Notes under the pieces: model-generated
What the model was told of the DNA's origin: nothing
The model's database searches: none
The model's input: only the letters and a program-made list of their open reading frames with translations
In this document: positions 11,601 through 22,766 of the stretch, piece by piece
Layout of the letters: each line of letters starts with the position of its first letter
How positions within the stretch are numbered: position 1 is the first letter of the stretch
NCBI RefSeq assembly: GCF_024139115.2
Contig: NC_085141.1
Span: forward strand, 243,403,047 to 243,467,046
Length of the DNA: 64,000 nt
Reading direction: 5' to 3'
Origin: Armigeres subalbatus
Lineage: Eukaryota > Arthropoda > Insecta > Diptera > Culicidae
Program-made: the position numbers and the translations under genes

Positions 11601-12079
11601 TGTCTTCATTGCTACTCGACGCATCGTCAATGATGCGCACAACGTTAGCTTTCGTCGTGCAACCAAATCGTCATGACGACAGCGAAGAACGATGATTTCA
11701 TACCATTATTCTTCAAGCGGCAGCTGCCCTGCGAAGATTTTTATTATTTCTTTGTGAAAATGAATTTGAAGTAACGTATGAAGATGTTATAAATGCTATC
11801 GAAACATTTATGTTACCAAAGTTCGTACTATTTCTTTATTCTAGACGTCATTATGTTTTTAACTACTCCGTCTATAATGACGTGCAATCGATTATGTGAA
11901 GTAGTGACGACGGAAATCGTCTTTTTACTTTTGGCTGCACGACTATCTTCGTGGTAGGCATGCGGCATGAAGAAACCGAATAGGTGTCGCGTCGGGCAAT
12001 GTTATGACGAAGACTATATTTTTTTCGCTATCTTCATACGACGAGAATGACTATTGTCAGCCCGGACAGGGGATGATGA

Positions 12080-12312
12080 TATTGCCGTCTCTAGAAATCA
12101 AAGAATTATCTTTTTACATACATTCATCAACGACAAAAAAAATTCAACATTAGATGAAAAATCGATTGATAGCTTTCCATTTTGATATTTTTTCTCTAGA
12201 TTGGTAACGAAACGTGTAATAATGCTGAGCAAAATATATATTTTTACATGCATGGTCAAGCCAAGTCCTACGTCCCCTTCCGGTTATGTCACAGACATTA
12301 CCCACTGTTAGT
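12080..12312 (+). repeat. Left arm of a diverged inverted repeat
   Basis: GGTTATGTCACAGACATTAC with CCACTGTT at 12285-12312 is mirrored by AACAGTGGG and TAATGTCTGTGACATA at 14122-14150. Farther from the junction, weaker similarity extends to about 12080 and about 14400. The ends may belong to a transposon I cannot name. Confidence 0.45.
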
Positions 12313-14114
12313 TTTTTTTTAAGCGAGAAACCACTGCGTCTACTAATTGAACTTTTGTGGTGAAACCCCTATTTAATATTACGCGTCAAAAAGGCTGGAA
12401 AATCAATTGATGATAACCAACTAGGCATTATGACGCGTCTTCTCCCAGTCAGGTGAGTTGGCTTCGATAAAACCAACCACCCTTTTGGGATTTGTGGTCC
12501 AAACCTCTTCCGGTTGCATGTATGCACCATTTAAGAATTTAGACCTTCGTTTATATAATGCAACGCAATTGCAAATCATATATATCATATATAACGACAT
12601 ATATCACTTTGGACCAGGTCTATATTTTTTAAATGATATCTACTCGGACAGTGCCCAGTTATACTAGGCCCGTGAATGTACTTAGAGCACGTTTGTTTAG
12701 TTCGAGTAGCCTTCTTGTAATTATGGCGTTAGGCACAATAAATCTTTTTGATTGAACACATGTTGTGACGGCCATCCAGTTTGTCATCACCCTTTGTTCT
12801 TCCCATTTTTTGAGTTCAATTTTTATCGTACAATACGATACTCCACAGAAAGGCTCTGGGCCAATAAACTGTAAATTGGAACCTTGTTTTGCCAGTTCGT
12901 CTGCCTTTCATTGCCTTCAATACCACAATACTTTATCTAATTACAATTTTCAAATTATCTGAGCTATAGCAGTGCCCAAATTCTTCTGATATTAGCGAAA
13001 TATAACTAAATGCGAATATTAGTTTTTGAATCATCCGGGTGAAGTCGATTTTGATATCAGGAATATTTCAAAGTCTATTTCCAAGTCTCAAAACACCCAA
13101 ATCGGTTTTGCATTACCTATTCATCATCAGCACCATAAACGGACGTGTCGAATGAAGATTTTATCTCTGACAACCCCATTACGCTCATTCACGCCAAAAA
13201 ACTGCCGTGTCATGAACAAAATTTTTGTGATTCCGTGCGAAGCACAATACCTCCTCGTTTTGCGTTACGAAATTCCGTTTTCTTCCCCGACAGCACCGTG
13301 ACGGTGACAGTTTAGCACCCTTCAAGCATGAGCAAAATCGTGAGCAGGCATGAACTTCCACACCTCGCATTCCGTGTCGTGCCGTTGTTGGTGGAAGTGG
13401 GTCCTTCAGTTCGTGATAGAATCCGTTTGCAAGGAGTATTTGTGGAAATTTTACACTATCTTCGTTTGGGATTGGGAGGCTGCGAAATATTTTGCTGAGA
13501 TTTCGAAATCACACTCGCAAAAATTGTTCAGCCCATTCCAGCGTCCAAAAGCCACGAAAGTCGGAACATCATGAATGTATAATTAACCGACGACGACCTC
13601 GGTCATCATGGTGTGGTGAAGCCAAACATTTGCACTTTTCTTTTTAGTTCGAGTGTTTGTTTTTTGTGCATTAATTTATTTTTCCTAGGCGAGCATCAGA
13701 TTTCCTTTAGCGCTGGCTAGCCCTGGAGTAGACGATGCTTCGTAGACGACCGATTCAGCTGGCAGCGGGAGACAGCGAACAAATTTGTTACAAGTACGTT
13801 GCTGGTCGGTAGGGTGGCACACGATTGAAGTCCTGTTGACGACCACTACTGGGATAGCGTAAATGAGGTTGAAGGAAAGCGAAAGCGAACTAATTAATTT
13901 CAGATTGATTTTTCTTTTGCTCTTGCAGCTTTCCGGAAACTTTAAAAAATGGACACAGTCGAAAGATTAATGAGCTAATTTGTTCAAGCTTACGAATTGT
14001 CTTATTAGAGGTTTGTGGGTGATTCTTGAGTTCTATTGGTTCATGGAATTGAATCTAATATTTTGAGAATCGAAGCATGATATTCTTCCTTATTCATGCA
14101 TTTTTTCGATACTT
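12313..14114. other. No gene recognised between the repeat arms
   Basis: Several frames of 60-91 codons occur (for example 13026-13301 on the plus strand). None has a recognisable domain, and none shows splice signals linking it to another. I cannot support a gene. Confidence 0.4.
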
Positions 14115-14400
14115 AAAAAATGAACAGTGGGTAATGTCTGTGACATAGCCGCGAAGTGAACATCGGAAAATGGCCATGGTTCTGACATGACAGAATTTGT
14201 CTGAATCTATCACAAAATCTAATTTAGATAAAAATCGTCGATATCAGCATAATTAAAACATCATTATTCAAATTTCCGTGACCAAATTGAAAAAAAAAAT
14301 GATCCCAAAACAAAAAGCATATTTTATAAACCGTGGTTTTTTTTCTCACTGGTAATATATGTAAAAAATAGTTCTTTGTTATTTCCTAGAAAAATGGTGA
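14115..14400 (-). repeat. Right arm of a diverged inverted repeat
   Basis: This is the counterpart of 12080-12312. The strongest match is at 14122-14150. Weaker similarity includes TATGTAAAAAATAGTTCTTTG, which parallels the reverse complement of about 12105-12125. Confidence 0.4.
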
Positions 14401-14779
14401 GAAGATTTTCATTATTCTTGTTTGATGTAGTTTTCTGTGTAGAAGGATGAGTAGAATAGTATACAACGCTAACATATACCAAAAAGGCGAAGTTTGGAAT
14501 TCAAAATATTAGTTCATCTTATTCAATGACTTTACGTTCCAACTGGAACTTGGCCAGCGTATTTTTAGTATAAGCATTTCTTCAGTTATTAATTTAAAGC
14601 TTTTCTATGCCCACCATTGCATGAAAAAGTATCTTTTATGGCAAGTACAATGGATACACTATGTCCAGGGTGTCGAGAATGTTTCCAACCCGAGAACATC
14701 CTAGACCAGACCGAGTTTATCGAACTCGCCATCTCCCGATTGGCAATCCTACACGCCTACTCGCAAGTCTTATATTGGT

Positions 14780-15060
14780 TATGCGTGGCAAATTATTTTC
14801 GATTGATCGGAGCCATCAAGCGGTTTGTAGTGGTGTTCATTATCAAAGGAGCGGAATTTCGACAAGAGTTGTTCGTTAGTATTGACAAAATCATGGCTCG
14901 CGCGAGTAGAGCTCCCGCTTAAATTTTGACATGACTGGTTGATAGGGATCCAACATCCAGCGACAATAATGATAACGTTGTCGTCATTGGAACCAAGAGA
15001 AAAAAATAGTTCTGATGATGATGAATCAACATGCAATCATCTTATCATTCATGTAGACCA
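14780..15060 (+). repeat. Dispersed repeat, second copy
   Basis: ATCATGGCTCGCGCGAGTAG and CCAACATCCAGCGACA repeat the sequence at 11465-11545 in direct orientation with about 110 bp of similarity. A 101-codon open frame crosses it (14617-14922), but I do not consider it a gene. Confidence 0.4.
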
Positions 15061-15194
15061 GCGGTTCTCAACCTAAAATCTTGAGTCTAAAGGTCCGGAA
15101 GCCACAATTTGAGAGGCATAAAGTTTTTTTTTTCGTAAAGCTCAGTTGCTTCGTTGCACGAGAATTGGAAGCAACCTTCTACGCTTCTCGAAAC

Positions 15195-18100
15195 CACTTT
15201 CCAAGCAGCTCAAAAGCCTACTTTCAAGAGGCTCTGATGCCTCTTTCAAAAGGCTCGGAGATGCCTCAAAAAATTCGGAAGCCTTCTTTCAAGAGTTTTG
15301 GAAGTCTCCTTTCAAGAGACCTGAGAGCATCCTTTCAAGAGACTTTCTTTCTTTTAAAAGGCTCAGAACCCTCCTTTTAAGAGGCCCGGAAGCCTCCTTT
15401 CAAGAGGCCCGGAAGCCTCCTTTCAAGAGGCCCGGAAGCCTCCTTTCAAGAGGCCCGGAAGCCTCCTTTCAAGAGGCCCGGAAGCCTCCTTCCAAGAGGA
15501 TTGGAAGCCTCCTTTTAAGAGGCCCGGAAGCCTTTCAAGAAGGGCGGAATCCTCCTTTCAAGAGGCCCGGAAGCCTCCTTTCAAGAGGCCTGAAGCCTCC
15601 TTTCAAGAGGCCCGAAGCCTCCTTTCAAGAGGCCCGGAAGCCCTCCTTTCAAGAGGCCTGAAGCCTCCTTTCAAGAGGCCCGGAAGCCTCCTTCAAGAGG
15701 CCTGAAGCCTCCTTTCAAGAGGCCAGGAAGCCTCCTTTCAAGAGGCCCGAAGCCTCCTTTCAAGAGGCCCGGAAGCCTCCTTTCAAGAGGCCCGGAAGCC
15801 TCCTTCAAGAGGCCCGAAGCCTCCTTTCAAGAGGCCAGGAAGCCTCCTTTCAAGAGGCCTGAAGCCTCCTTTCAAGAGGCCAGGAAGCCTCCTTTCAAGA
15901 GGCCAGGAAGCCTCCTTTCAAGAGGCCAGAAGCCTCCTTTCAAGAGGCCTGAAGCCTCCTTTCAAGAGGCCCGGAAGCCTCCTTTCAAGAGGCCCGGAAG
16001 CCTCCTTTCAAGAGGCCCGGAAGCCTCCTTTCAAGAGGCCAGAAGCCTCCTTTCAAGAGGCCAGGAAGCCTCCTTTCAAGAGGCCAGAAGCCTCCTTTCA
16101 AGAGGCCCGGAAGCCTCCTTTCAAGAGGCCAGAAGCCTCCTTTCAAGAGGCCCGAAGCCTCCTTTCAAGAGGCCAGGAAGCCTCCTTTCAAGAGGCCCGG
16201 AAGCCTCCTTTCAAGAGGCCAGAAGCCTCCTTTCAAGAGGCCAGGAAGCCTCCTTTTCAAGAGGCCCGGAAGCCTCTTCAAGAGGCCCAGGCCTCCTTTC
16301 AAGAGGCCAGAGCCTCCTTTTCAAGAGGCCAGGCCTCCTTTCAAGAGGCCCGGAAGCCTCCTTTCAAGAGGCCAGGAAGCCTCCTTTCAAGAGGCCCGGA
16401 AGCCTCCTTTCAAGAGGCCCGGAAGCCTCCTTTCAAGAGGCCCGAAGCCTCCTTCAAGAGGCCCGGAAGCCTCCTTTCAAGAGGCCAGAAGCCTCCTTTC
16501 AAGAGGCCCGGAAGCCTCCTTTCAAGAGGCCCGAAGCCTCCTTTCAAGAGGCCCGGAAGCCTCCTTTCAAGAGGCCCAGGAAGCCTCCTTTCAAGAGGCC
16601 CGGAAGCTCCTTTCAAGAGGCCTGGAAGCCCTCCTTTCAAGAGGCCCGGAAGCCTCCTTTCAAGAGGCCAGGAAGCCTCCTTTCAAGAGGCCAGGAAGCC
16701 TCCTTTCAAGAGGCCTGAAGCCTCCTTCAAGAGGCCCGGAAGCCTCCTTTCAAGAGGCCCAGGCCTCCTTTCAAGAGGCCCTGGAAGCCTCCTTTCAAGA
16801 GGCCAGGAAGCCTCCTTTCAAGAGGCCAGAAGCCTCCTTTCAAGAGGCCCGAAGCCTCCTTTCAAGAGGCCCGGAAGCCTCCTTTCAAGAGGCCCTGGAA
16901 GCCTCCTTCAAGAGGCCCGGAAGCCTCCTTTCAAGAGGCCCGGAAGCCTCCTTTCAAGAGGCCTGAAGCCTCTCCTTTCAAGAGGCCCGGAAGCCTCCTT
17001 TCAAGAGGCCCGAAGCCTCCTTTCAAGAGGCTTGGAAGCCTCCTTTCAAGAGGATTGGAAGCCTCCTTTCAAAAGGGCCGGGAGCCTCATTTCCAAGAGG
17101 CCCGAAAGCCTCCTTTCAAGAGGACCGGAAGCTTCATTTCAAGAGGCGCAGAAGCCTCCTTTCAAAAGGCCTGGAAGTCTCCTTTCAAAAAGCCCGTAAG
17201 CCTCCTTTCAAGAGGCCCGGAAGCCTCTTTTCAAGAGGCCCGAAAGCCTCTTTTCAAGAGACTCGGAAGCCTCCTTTTAAGAGGCATAAAAGCCTTCTTT
17301 CAAAAGGCCCGGAAGCCTCCTTTCAAGAGCCCCAGAAGCCTCATTTCCAAGAGGCACGGAAGCCTCCTTTCAAGAGGCCCGGAAGCCTCCTTTCAAGAGG
17401 CCCGGAATCCTACTTTCAAGAAGCTCGGAAGCCTCCTTTCAAGCGGCCCGGAAACCTCTTTTCGTGAGGCCCGGGAGCCTCCTTTCAAGAGGCCCGGAAG
17501 CCTCCTTTCAAGAGGCTCGGAAGCCTTCTTTCAAGAGGCCAGGAAGCCTCCTTTCAAGAGGCCAGGAAGAGGCCCGGAAGCCTCCTTTCAAGAGGCCCGG
17601 AAGCCTCCTTTCAAGAGGCCCGGAAGCCTCCTTTCAAGAGGCCCGGAAGCCTCCTTTCAAGAGGCCCGGAAGCCTCCTTGCAAGAGGCCCGGAAGCCTCC
17701 TTGCAAGAGGCCCGGAAGCCTCCTTGCAAGAGGCCCGGAAGCCTCCTTGCAAGAGGCCCGGAAGCCTCCTTGCAAGAGGCCCGGAAGCCTCCTTGCAAGA
17801 GGCCCGGAAGCCTCCTTTCAAGAGGCCCGAAAGCCTCCTTGCAAGAGGCCCGAAGCCTCCTTGCAAGAGGCCCGGAAGCCTCCTTGCAAGAGGGCCCGGA
17901 AGCCTCCTTGCAAGAGGCCCGGAAGCCTCCTTGCAAGAGGCCAGGAAGCCTCCTTGCAAGAGGCCCGGAAGCCTCCTTTCAAGAGGCCTGGAAGCCTCCT
18001 TGCAAGAGGCCCGGAAGCCTCCTTTCAAGAGGCCGGAAGCCTCCTTTCAAGAGGCCCAGGCCTCCTTTCAAGAGGCCCGAAGCCTCCTTTCAAGAGGCCC

Positions 18101-19160
18101 GGAAGCCTCCTTTCAAGAGGCCCGAAGCCTCCTTTCAAGAGGCCAGGAAGCCTCCTTTCCAAGAGGCCCGAAGCCTCCTTTCAAGAGGCCCGGAAGCCTC
18201 CTTTCAAGAGGCCCGGAAGCCTCCTTTCAAGAGGCCAGAAGCCTCCTTTCAAGAGGCCAGAAGCCTCCTTTCAAGAGGCCAGGAAGCCTCCTTTCAAGAG
18301 GCCCGGAAGCCTCCTTTCAAGAGGCCAGGAAGCCTCCTTTCAAGAGGCCCAGGCCTCCTTTCAAGAGGCCAGAAGCCTCCTTTCAAGAGGCCAGGAAGCC
18401 TCCTTTTCAAGAGGCCTGAAGCCTCCTTTCAAGAGGCCCGGAAGCCTCCTTTCAAGAGGCCCTGAAGCCTCCTTTCAAGAGGCCAGAAGCCTCCTTTCAA
18501 GAGGCCCAGGAAGCCTCCTTTCAAGAGGGCCAGGCCTCCTTTCAAGAGGCCCGGAAGCCTCCTTTCAAGAGGCAGAAGCCTTCTTTCAAGAGGGCCAGAA
18601 GCCTTCTTTCAAGAGGCCCGGAAGCCTCTTTGCAAGAGGCCCGGAAGCCTCTTTCAAGAAGCCAGGCCTCCTTTCAATAGGTCCGTAAGCCTCCTTTCAA
18701 GAGGCCCGGAATCCTTCTTCCAAGAGGCCCGGAAGCCTCCCTTTCAAGAGGCCAGTAGCCTCCTTTCAAGAGGTCAGGAAGCCTCCTTTCAAGAGGCCCA
18801 GAGCCTCCTTTCAAGAGGCCCTGAAGCCTCCTTTCAAGAGGCCCGGAAGCCTCCTTTCAAGAGGCCCGAAGCCTCCTTTCAAGAGGCCCGGAAGCCTCCT
18901 TTCAAGAGGCCAGAGCCTCCTTTCAAGAGGCCGGAAGCCTCCTTTCAAGAGGCCCGGAAGCCTCCTTTCAAGAGGCCCGGAAGCCTCCTTTCAAGAGGCC
19001 CGAAGCCTCCTTTCAAGAGGCCCGGAAGCCTCCTTTCAAGAGGCCCGGAAGCCTCCTTTCAAGAGGCCCGGAAGCCTCCTTTCAAGAGGCCCGGAAGCCT
19101 CCTTTCAAGAGGCCCGGAAGCCTCCTTTCAAGAGGCCCGGAAGCCTCTTTTCAAGAGGCC
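15195..19160. repeat. 23-bp tandem satellite array (about 170 units)
   Basis: The basic unit is CCTTTCAAGAGGCCCGGAAG followed by CCT (23 bp). Units of 22 bp (CCCGAAG) and variants with CCAGG are common. Divergence is highest at both edges (15.2-15.4 kb and 17.05-17.5 kb), and the core is very uniform. Between about 17680 and 18010 the unit changes to CCTTGCAAGAGG, a locally amplified variant. Because 23 is not a multiple of 3, three units make a 23-residue peptide repeat. This creates false frames of up to 454 codons on the plus strand. Confidence 0.93.
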
Positions 19161-19700
19161 CCAGGCGGATTTTATGGGCGAACGCTCCACCACGGACCAG
19201 GTGTTCGCCATTCGCCAAATACTGCGGAAATGCCGCGAATACATCGTGCCCACACATCATCTATTCATCAACTTCCGTATATGATACAATCGATCGGGAC
19301 CAGCTATGACCAGCTAATGCATGAACGCGGATTTCTGACACGGTTGATCAAAGCGTTTCAGGGGCATTCTCGAGTCCCTTCGAAACCCGCAGAGGGCTAC
19401 GGCAAGGTGATGGTCTTTCGTGTCTGCTATTCAACATCGCTTTGTAAGGGGTAATACGAAGAGCAGGGATTAACACGAGTGGTAACCCGGTGAAAATGGT
19501 TCTCGACAACGATCCGACGGGCACAAGAAGGCGAGGTGCGCAGCGTGCAAGGTGGATCGATCAGGTGGAAAATGACTTGCGGATCCTCCGTAGACTGCGT
19601 GGTTGGCGACGTGTAGCCATGGACCGAGCCGAATGGAGAAGGCTCTTATATACCGCACAGGCCACTTCGGCCTTAGTCTTAATAAAATAATAATAATGTT
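19161..19700 (+). pseudogene. LINE pol fragments directly abutting the satellite
   Basis: Just after the last satellite unit the plus strand reads GERSTTDQVFAIRQILRKC and VPTHHLFINF. These match GRSTTDQIFTVRQILQKC and VPTHHLFVDF of the LINE at 23.3 kb. Later, GTRRRGAQRARWIDQVENDL matches that LINE's C-terminus. The middle of pol is missing. The fragment ends in TAATAATAATG-like sequence, perhaps its 3' tail. Confidence 0.75.
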
Positions 19701-19879
19701 TTAATCTTCGCAAATGTTTCAATTTAAGGTGATTCTTTAGTATCTAGTATCTAGTATAAAGAACTTTTCCACATCTACGCCCCCATTAAGATCACAATCT
19801 GATATTATTTGAATAACAAGTCAACAAATCTTTGGAAAAGGTCTACCTTCCATATACAAAATATTTGTTTAGTATGATT

Positions 19880-20187
19880 CTTCTTCTTCTTCTTCTTCTT
19901 CTTCTAATTGGCATTACATCCCCACACTGAGACAGAGCCGCCTCGCAGCTTATAGTGTTCATCAAGCACTTCCACAGTTATTAACTGCGAGGTTTCAAAG
20001 CCAGGTTACCATTTTTGCATTCGTATATCATGAGGCTAACACGATGATAGTTTTATGCCCAGGGAAGTCGAGACAATTTCCAATCCGAAAATTGCCTAGA
20101 CCGGCACCGGGAATCGAACCCAGCCATCCTCAGCATGGTCTTGCTTTGTAGCCGCGCGTCTTACCGCACGGCTAAGGAGGGCCCACT
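19880..20187 (-). mobile_element. Feilai-type tRNA-related SINE, full length, second copy
   Basis: The sequence is nearly the same as 3368-3654. It has box A-like TAGCCGTGCGGTAAG and box B GGGTTCGATTCCC on the minus strand and ends in a (GAA)n run. A 12-bp target-site duplication, TTTAGTATGATT, is visible at 19868-19879 and 20188-20199. Longer GAA tail and TSD than the first copy suggest a younger insertion. Confidence 0.88.
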
Positions 20188-20506
20188 TTTAGTATGATTA
20201 ATTAGTATAATTAACTGCCCTTCAAATTGATAAAAAAAACGGAGAATGTCGTTTGATCATACTAAATAAAAATCATTGCCCTAAATGAAAAACGTTGGAA
20301 TTGATAGATATTTCTATTTTTCTAGCTTTTATTTCACACAAAGGTATTATGTCATACATTACAAGCATGCTCGAATTCATTGTAACTGCTATTGAAATCA
20401 AATAGAAACCAGCTCTGTTTGTATAGTAGAAATGGTCTGCTCAGCAAATAGATATTTTTAATGCGCAGTCTTGAAAAGTTTTGACAATCCGACTATCCAC
20501 TCATTG

Positions 20507-20785
20507 ACAATGCTCCATTGTCGTCTCGTTCGTCTATCTATATAGAAACATGTTTTGCCTGTTCATAAGCAATATTATTCATTCCGGCCGAACTTTTAAT
20601 AATGCCATGCTTTCATTGGAAAGGAATTGTTTCAAAAGCGGCATAAACATTGTAAGCAAATATTTCGATGGTATGGGTGCTAATAAATTGTTTTCCGATA
20701 CAAGTTGCTATAAATATTGAGATCCAAATTATTTTCAAACAGTTTCAGTTTCGACAAGAAAGTCACAGATACTTCTACTAACAAA
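20507..20785 (+). promoter_or_regulatory. Class A promoter of paralogue 1
   Basis: The palindromic box ACAATGCTCCATTGT starts at 20507, followed by CGTCTCGTTCGTCT. TATAAATA lies at 20709-20716, 77 bp before the ATG. The leader ends in TCTACTAACAAA. The same elements, order and spacing recur in five other family members. Confidence 0.72.
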
Positions 20786-21316
20786 ATGAAAAACTTGCTG
20801 ATCATTGGTTTTGGCCTGTGCCTTTTGGGGGTAAGACGCCTGTTCAATAAAAATTTAAATAAATTATCTTTCCGCACTTGTGAATTTTAGATCACTCTGG
20901 CCAATCCACAATTGCTCACGAACATTGGCAACACTGCATCCAGTTTGCTCGACAATCTGCTATCCGCTTCAAGCAACGCTGTCTCTTCTGCTAACGATGC
21001 TTTGACTACGGCTCTGAGTGAAGCTCAAACGGCTGTTAATAGTGCCCAATCGACTGTGTCCGGCATAGCTGGAAACGCTTTTCTTTCAATCGGTGCCGTC
21101 ATGAACGCCAATCTCAACTCGGCCGTCACCCAATTGTCGGCCGGCATCGACAACGTAAACACCATTGTCAACCAAATCGTCGCAGCTGGATCTTCAGTAT
21201 CGAGTACTCTGGTTACCGAGCTGAACGATGCCGTCAGTAGTCTGACCACTCTCACTGCAACTGTCGTGTCGCAAAGCAACTCGCTGTTAAGCTCCCTTGG
21301 TGTTATTACGGGATAA
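20786..21316 (+). CDS. Secreted amphipathic protein, paralogue 1 (most divergent)
   Basis: Exon 1 is 20786-20830, the 60-bp intron 20831-20890 (GTAAGA...TTTTAG), and exon 2 20891-21316. AATAAA lies at 21341. The 156-residue product starts MKNLLIIGFGLCLLGITLA, a signal peptide, so it is probably secreted. The mature part has no cysteine and few charges, with hydrophobic residues every 3-4 positions. Compared with the other nine copies it lacks exactly 11 residues near position 40-50, one three-turn helical step, and ends GVITG rather than LLGKK. It stands 15 kb from its nearest relative, separated by LINE and satellite DNA. I do not recognise the family; the function is unknown. Confidence 0.85.
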
Positions 21317-21648
21317 CTTATAAGGATTTGGCTGCATCTAAATAAACTCAATATGACATACTAAAGCGATCGTTTTATTGTTTGCATATTGTAGGGGAAC
21401 CGCACAACAAATTCCCTTACCTTCGATAGCTTTCCATGAAGTCTCTTCAACACTCAAAGAAGTACAATACCAGGTTCAAACCAAAAGTAGTAGCAAGCCG
21501 CGTAGTGTAATAATGGTCCAGAAGCTAATAATCATGGCATTAAAGCAATAGAAGATTTTTAGGAAATTTGTTGCTGTGTCTCAATATAAGCAATTCTATT
21601 AATTGTACTATACAAGGGAGTCCACTGCAGAATTTTTTTCGAAATATT

Positions 21649-22262
21649 ATTTTGAACCTTTCGAAGTGTCTTCTTCCTGGTATAGCAGCAACTAGTCTAT
21701 ATTTTCACAGTATACAACATGGCTAGTCTAAAGTTTGTTGTTAAGACAAAGTTTTTATTCTCTATTTGAAAGTGGATTGATTATAGATACATTTGCATTG
21801 AATGCATTCAATATGATTCTTGATTGGAACCTTATTCATAGTGACAATGTGTCTACTGGAAGGTTTCTAATATGAAGATCTATGGAGAAATTATGAAGGC
21901 TGTGTTTTGGAAGTATTTGGGGAATTATCACAAGTAAATGAAAAAAATGTCTAAACGTTTCTAAAAAATAGATCACTTTAAATTTGTTCAGTATATCTTT
22001 TTGGCACACTCTATATTGTTTTTTACAGCCAGAAAAACAGTGAGCAGAATCGTTTTCCATGAAGGACAAATCTCCGTAAAAAAGTAGCGGCATTATAAAA
22101 ATTGACTGCCATCGAGCCCTGAATAAGATCCCATCCCTAGATCTAAACGTCGGCGATAAACAGCTCACCATGAGACAACATTTTTTTTAAACAGCTTAGC
22201 TTTAGCCTAACTTTAGTTTAGCTTTAGCTTAGCTTTAGCTCACCTTTAGCTTAACTTTAGCT
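21649..22262 (+). repeat. Duplicated block, copy 1, ending in a short TTAGCTTTAGC array
   Basis: From TTTGAACCTTTCGAAGTGTC onward this block matches 25130-25770 closely and in the same orientation, including ACAACATGGCTAGTCTAAAG and TGACTGCCATCGAGCCCTGA. Both blocks end in tandem TTAGCTTTAGC. Here the array is only about 70 bp (22193-22262) and diverged. Confidence 0.75.
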
Positions 22263-22268
22263 AAATTA

Positions 22269-22545
22269 ACCATAGACCACTTTTATAACAACAGCGAGTA
22301 TATTCATGAAAAATTGTGAAGAAAGAGCCGTCGCACGACATGTTTCGGATCAAAATCGAAATCGTCCCCTTTACAGGTTCCCTGGGGGCATTCCGGGCGT
22401 CACAAGAGTGGCCAAATTGACCATAGACCACTTTTATAACAACAACGAGTATATTCATGAAAAATTGTGAAGAAAGAGCCGTCGCACGACATGTTTCGGA
22501 ACAAAATCGAAATTGTCCCCATTACAGGTTCCCTGGGGACATTTG
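22269..22545 (+). repeat. 151-bp tandem duplication
   Basis: ACCATAGACCACTTTTATAA starts at 22269 and again at 22420. The two copies differ at few bases, and the second is cut off after TTCCCTGGGG. No coding function is seen. Confidence 0.8.
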
Positions 22546-22566
22546 GAAGCTTCCTGGGGATGTCCG

Positions 22567-22766
22567 TATTATAGATAGTAGAATCTATAGATGAGCGAAA
22601 GCATAGCTGAGTCGATTTTTTTGCCCGTGCACACGCGCATATGACGTCACAGCCCTTAACGTTTCCATTGAAATCGTGACGTCATGCTCGTTTGGAGACA
22701 CGTTTGACAGTTCGTTTGGAGACAGAGGATTTATCTTCGCTCATCTATATATTCCACTATCTATAG
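22567..22766. mobile_element. About 200-bp MITE
   Basis: The left end TATAGATAGTAGAATCTATA with GATGAGCGAA is mirrored by TTCGCTCATCTATATATTCC with ACTATCTATA at the right. The terminal repeats are about 30 bp. GTCCG flanks both sides and may be the target duplication. It lies right at the 5' truncation point of the following LINE. Confidence 0.65.

Noticed and set aside
13026..13574. Two plus-strand frames of 91 and 74 codons
   Set aside because: No recognisable motif, signal peptide or splice sites linking them, and no promoter. They are within the length expected by chance.
17055..18688. Long plus-strand open frames (up to 454 codons) of Ser/Leu/Pro/Arg/Lys-rich repeats
   Set aside because: They arise because three 23-bp satellite units keep any frame without stops open. 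All three frames and the opposite strand give similar peptides, and there is no start context, splice signal or unique sequence.
15195..19160. CRISPR-like regular repeats
   Set aside because: The units are contiguous with no unique spacers, and the context is a eukaryotic genome.
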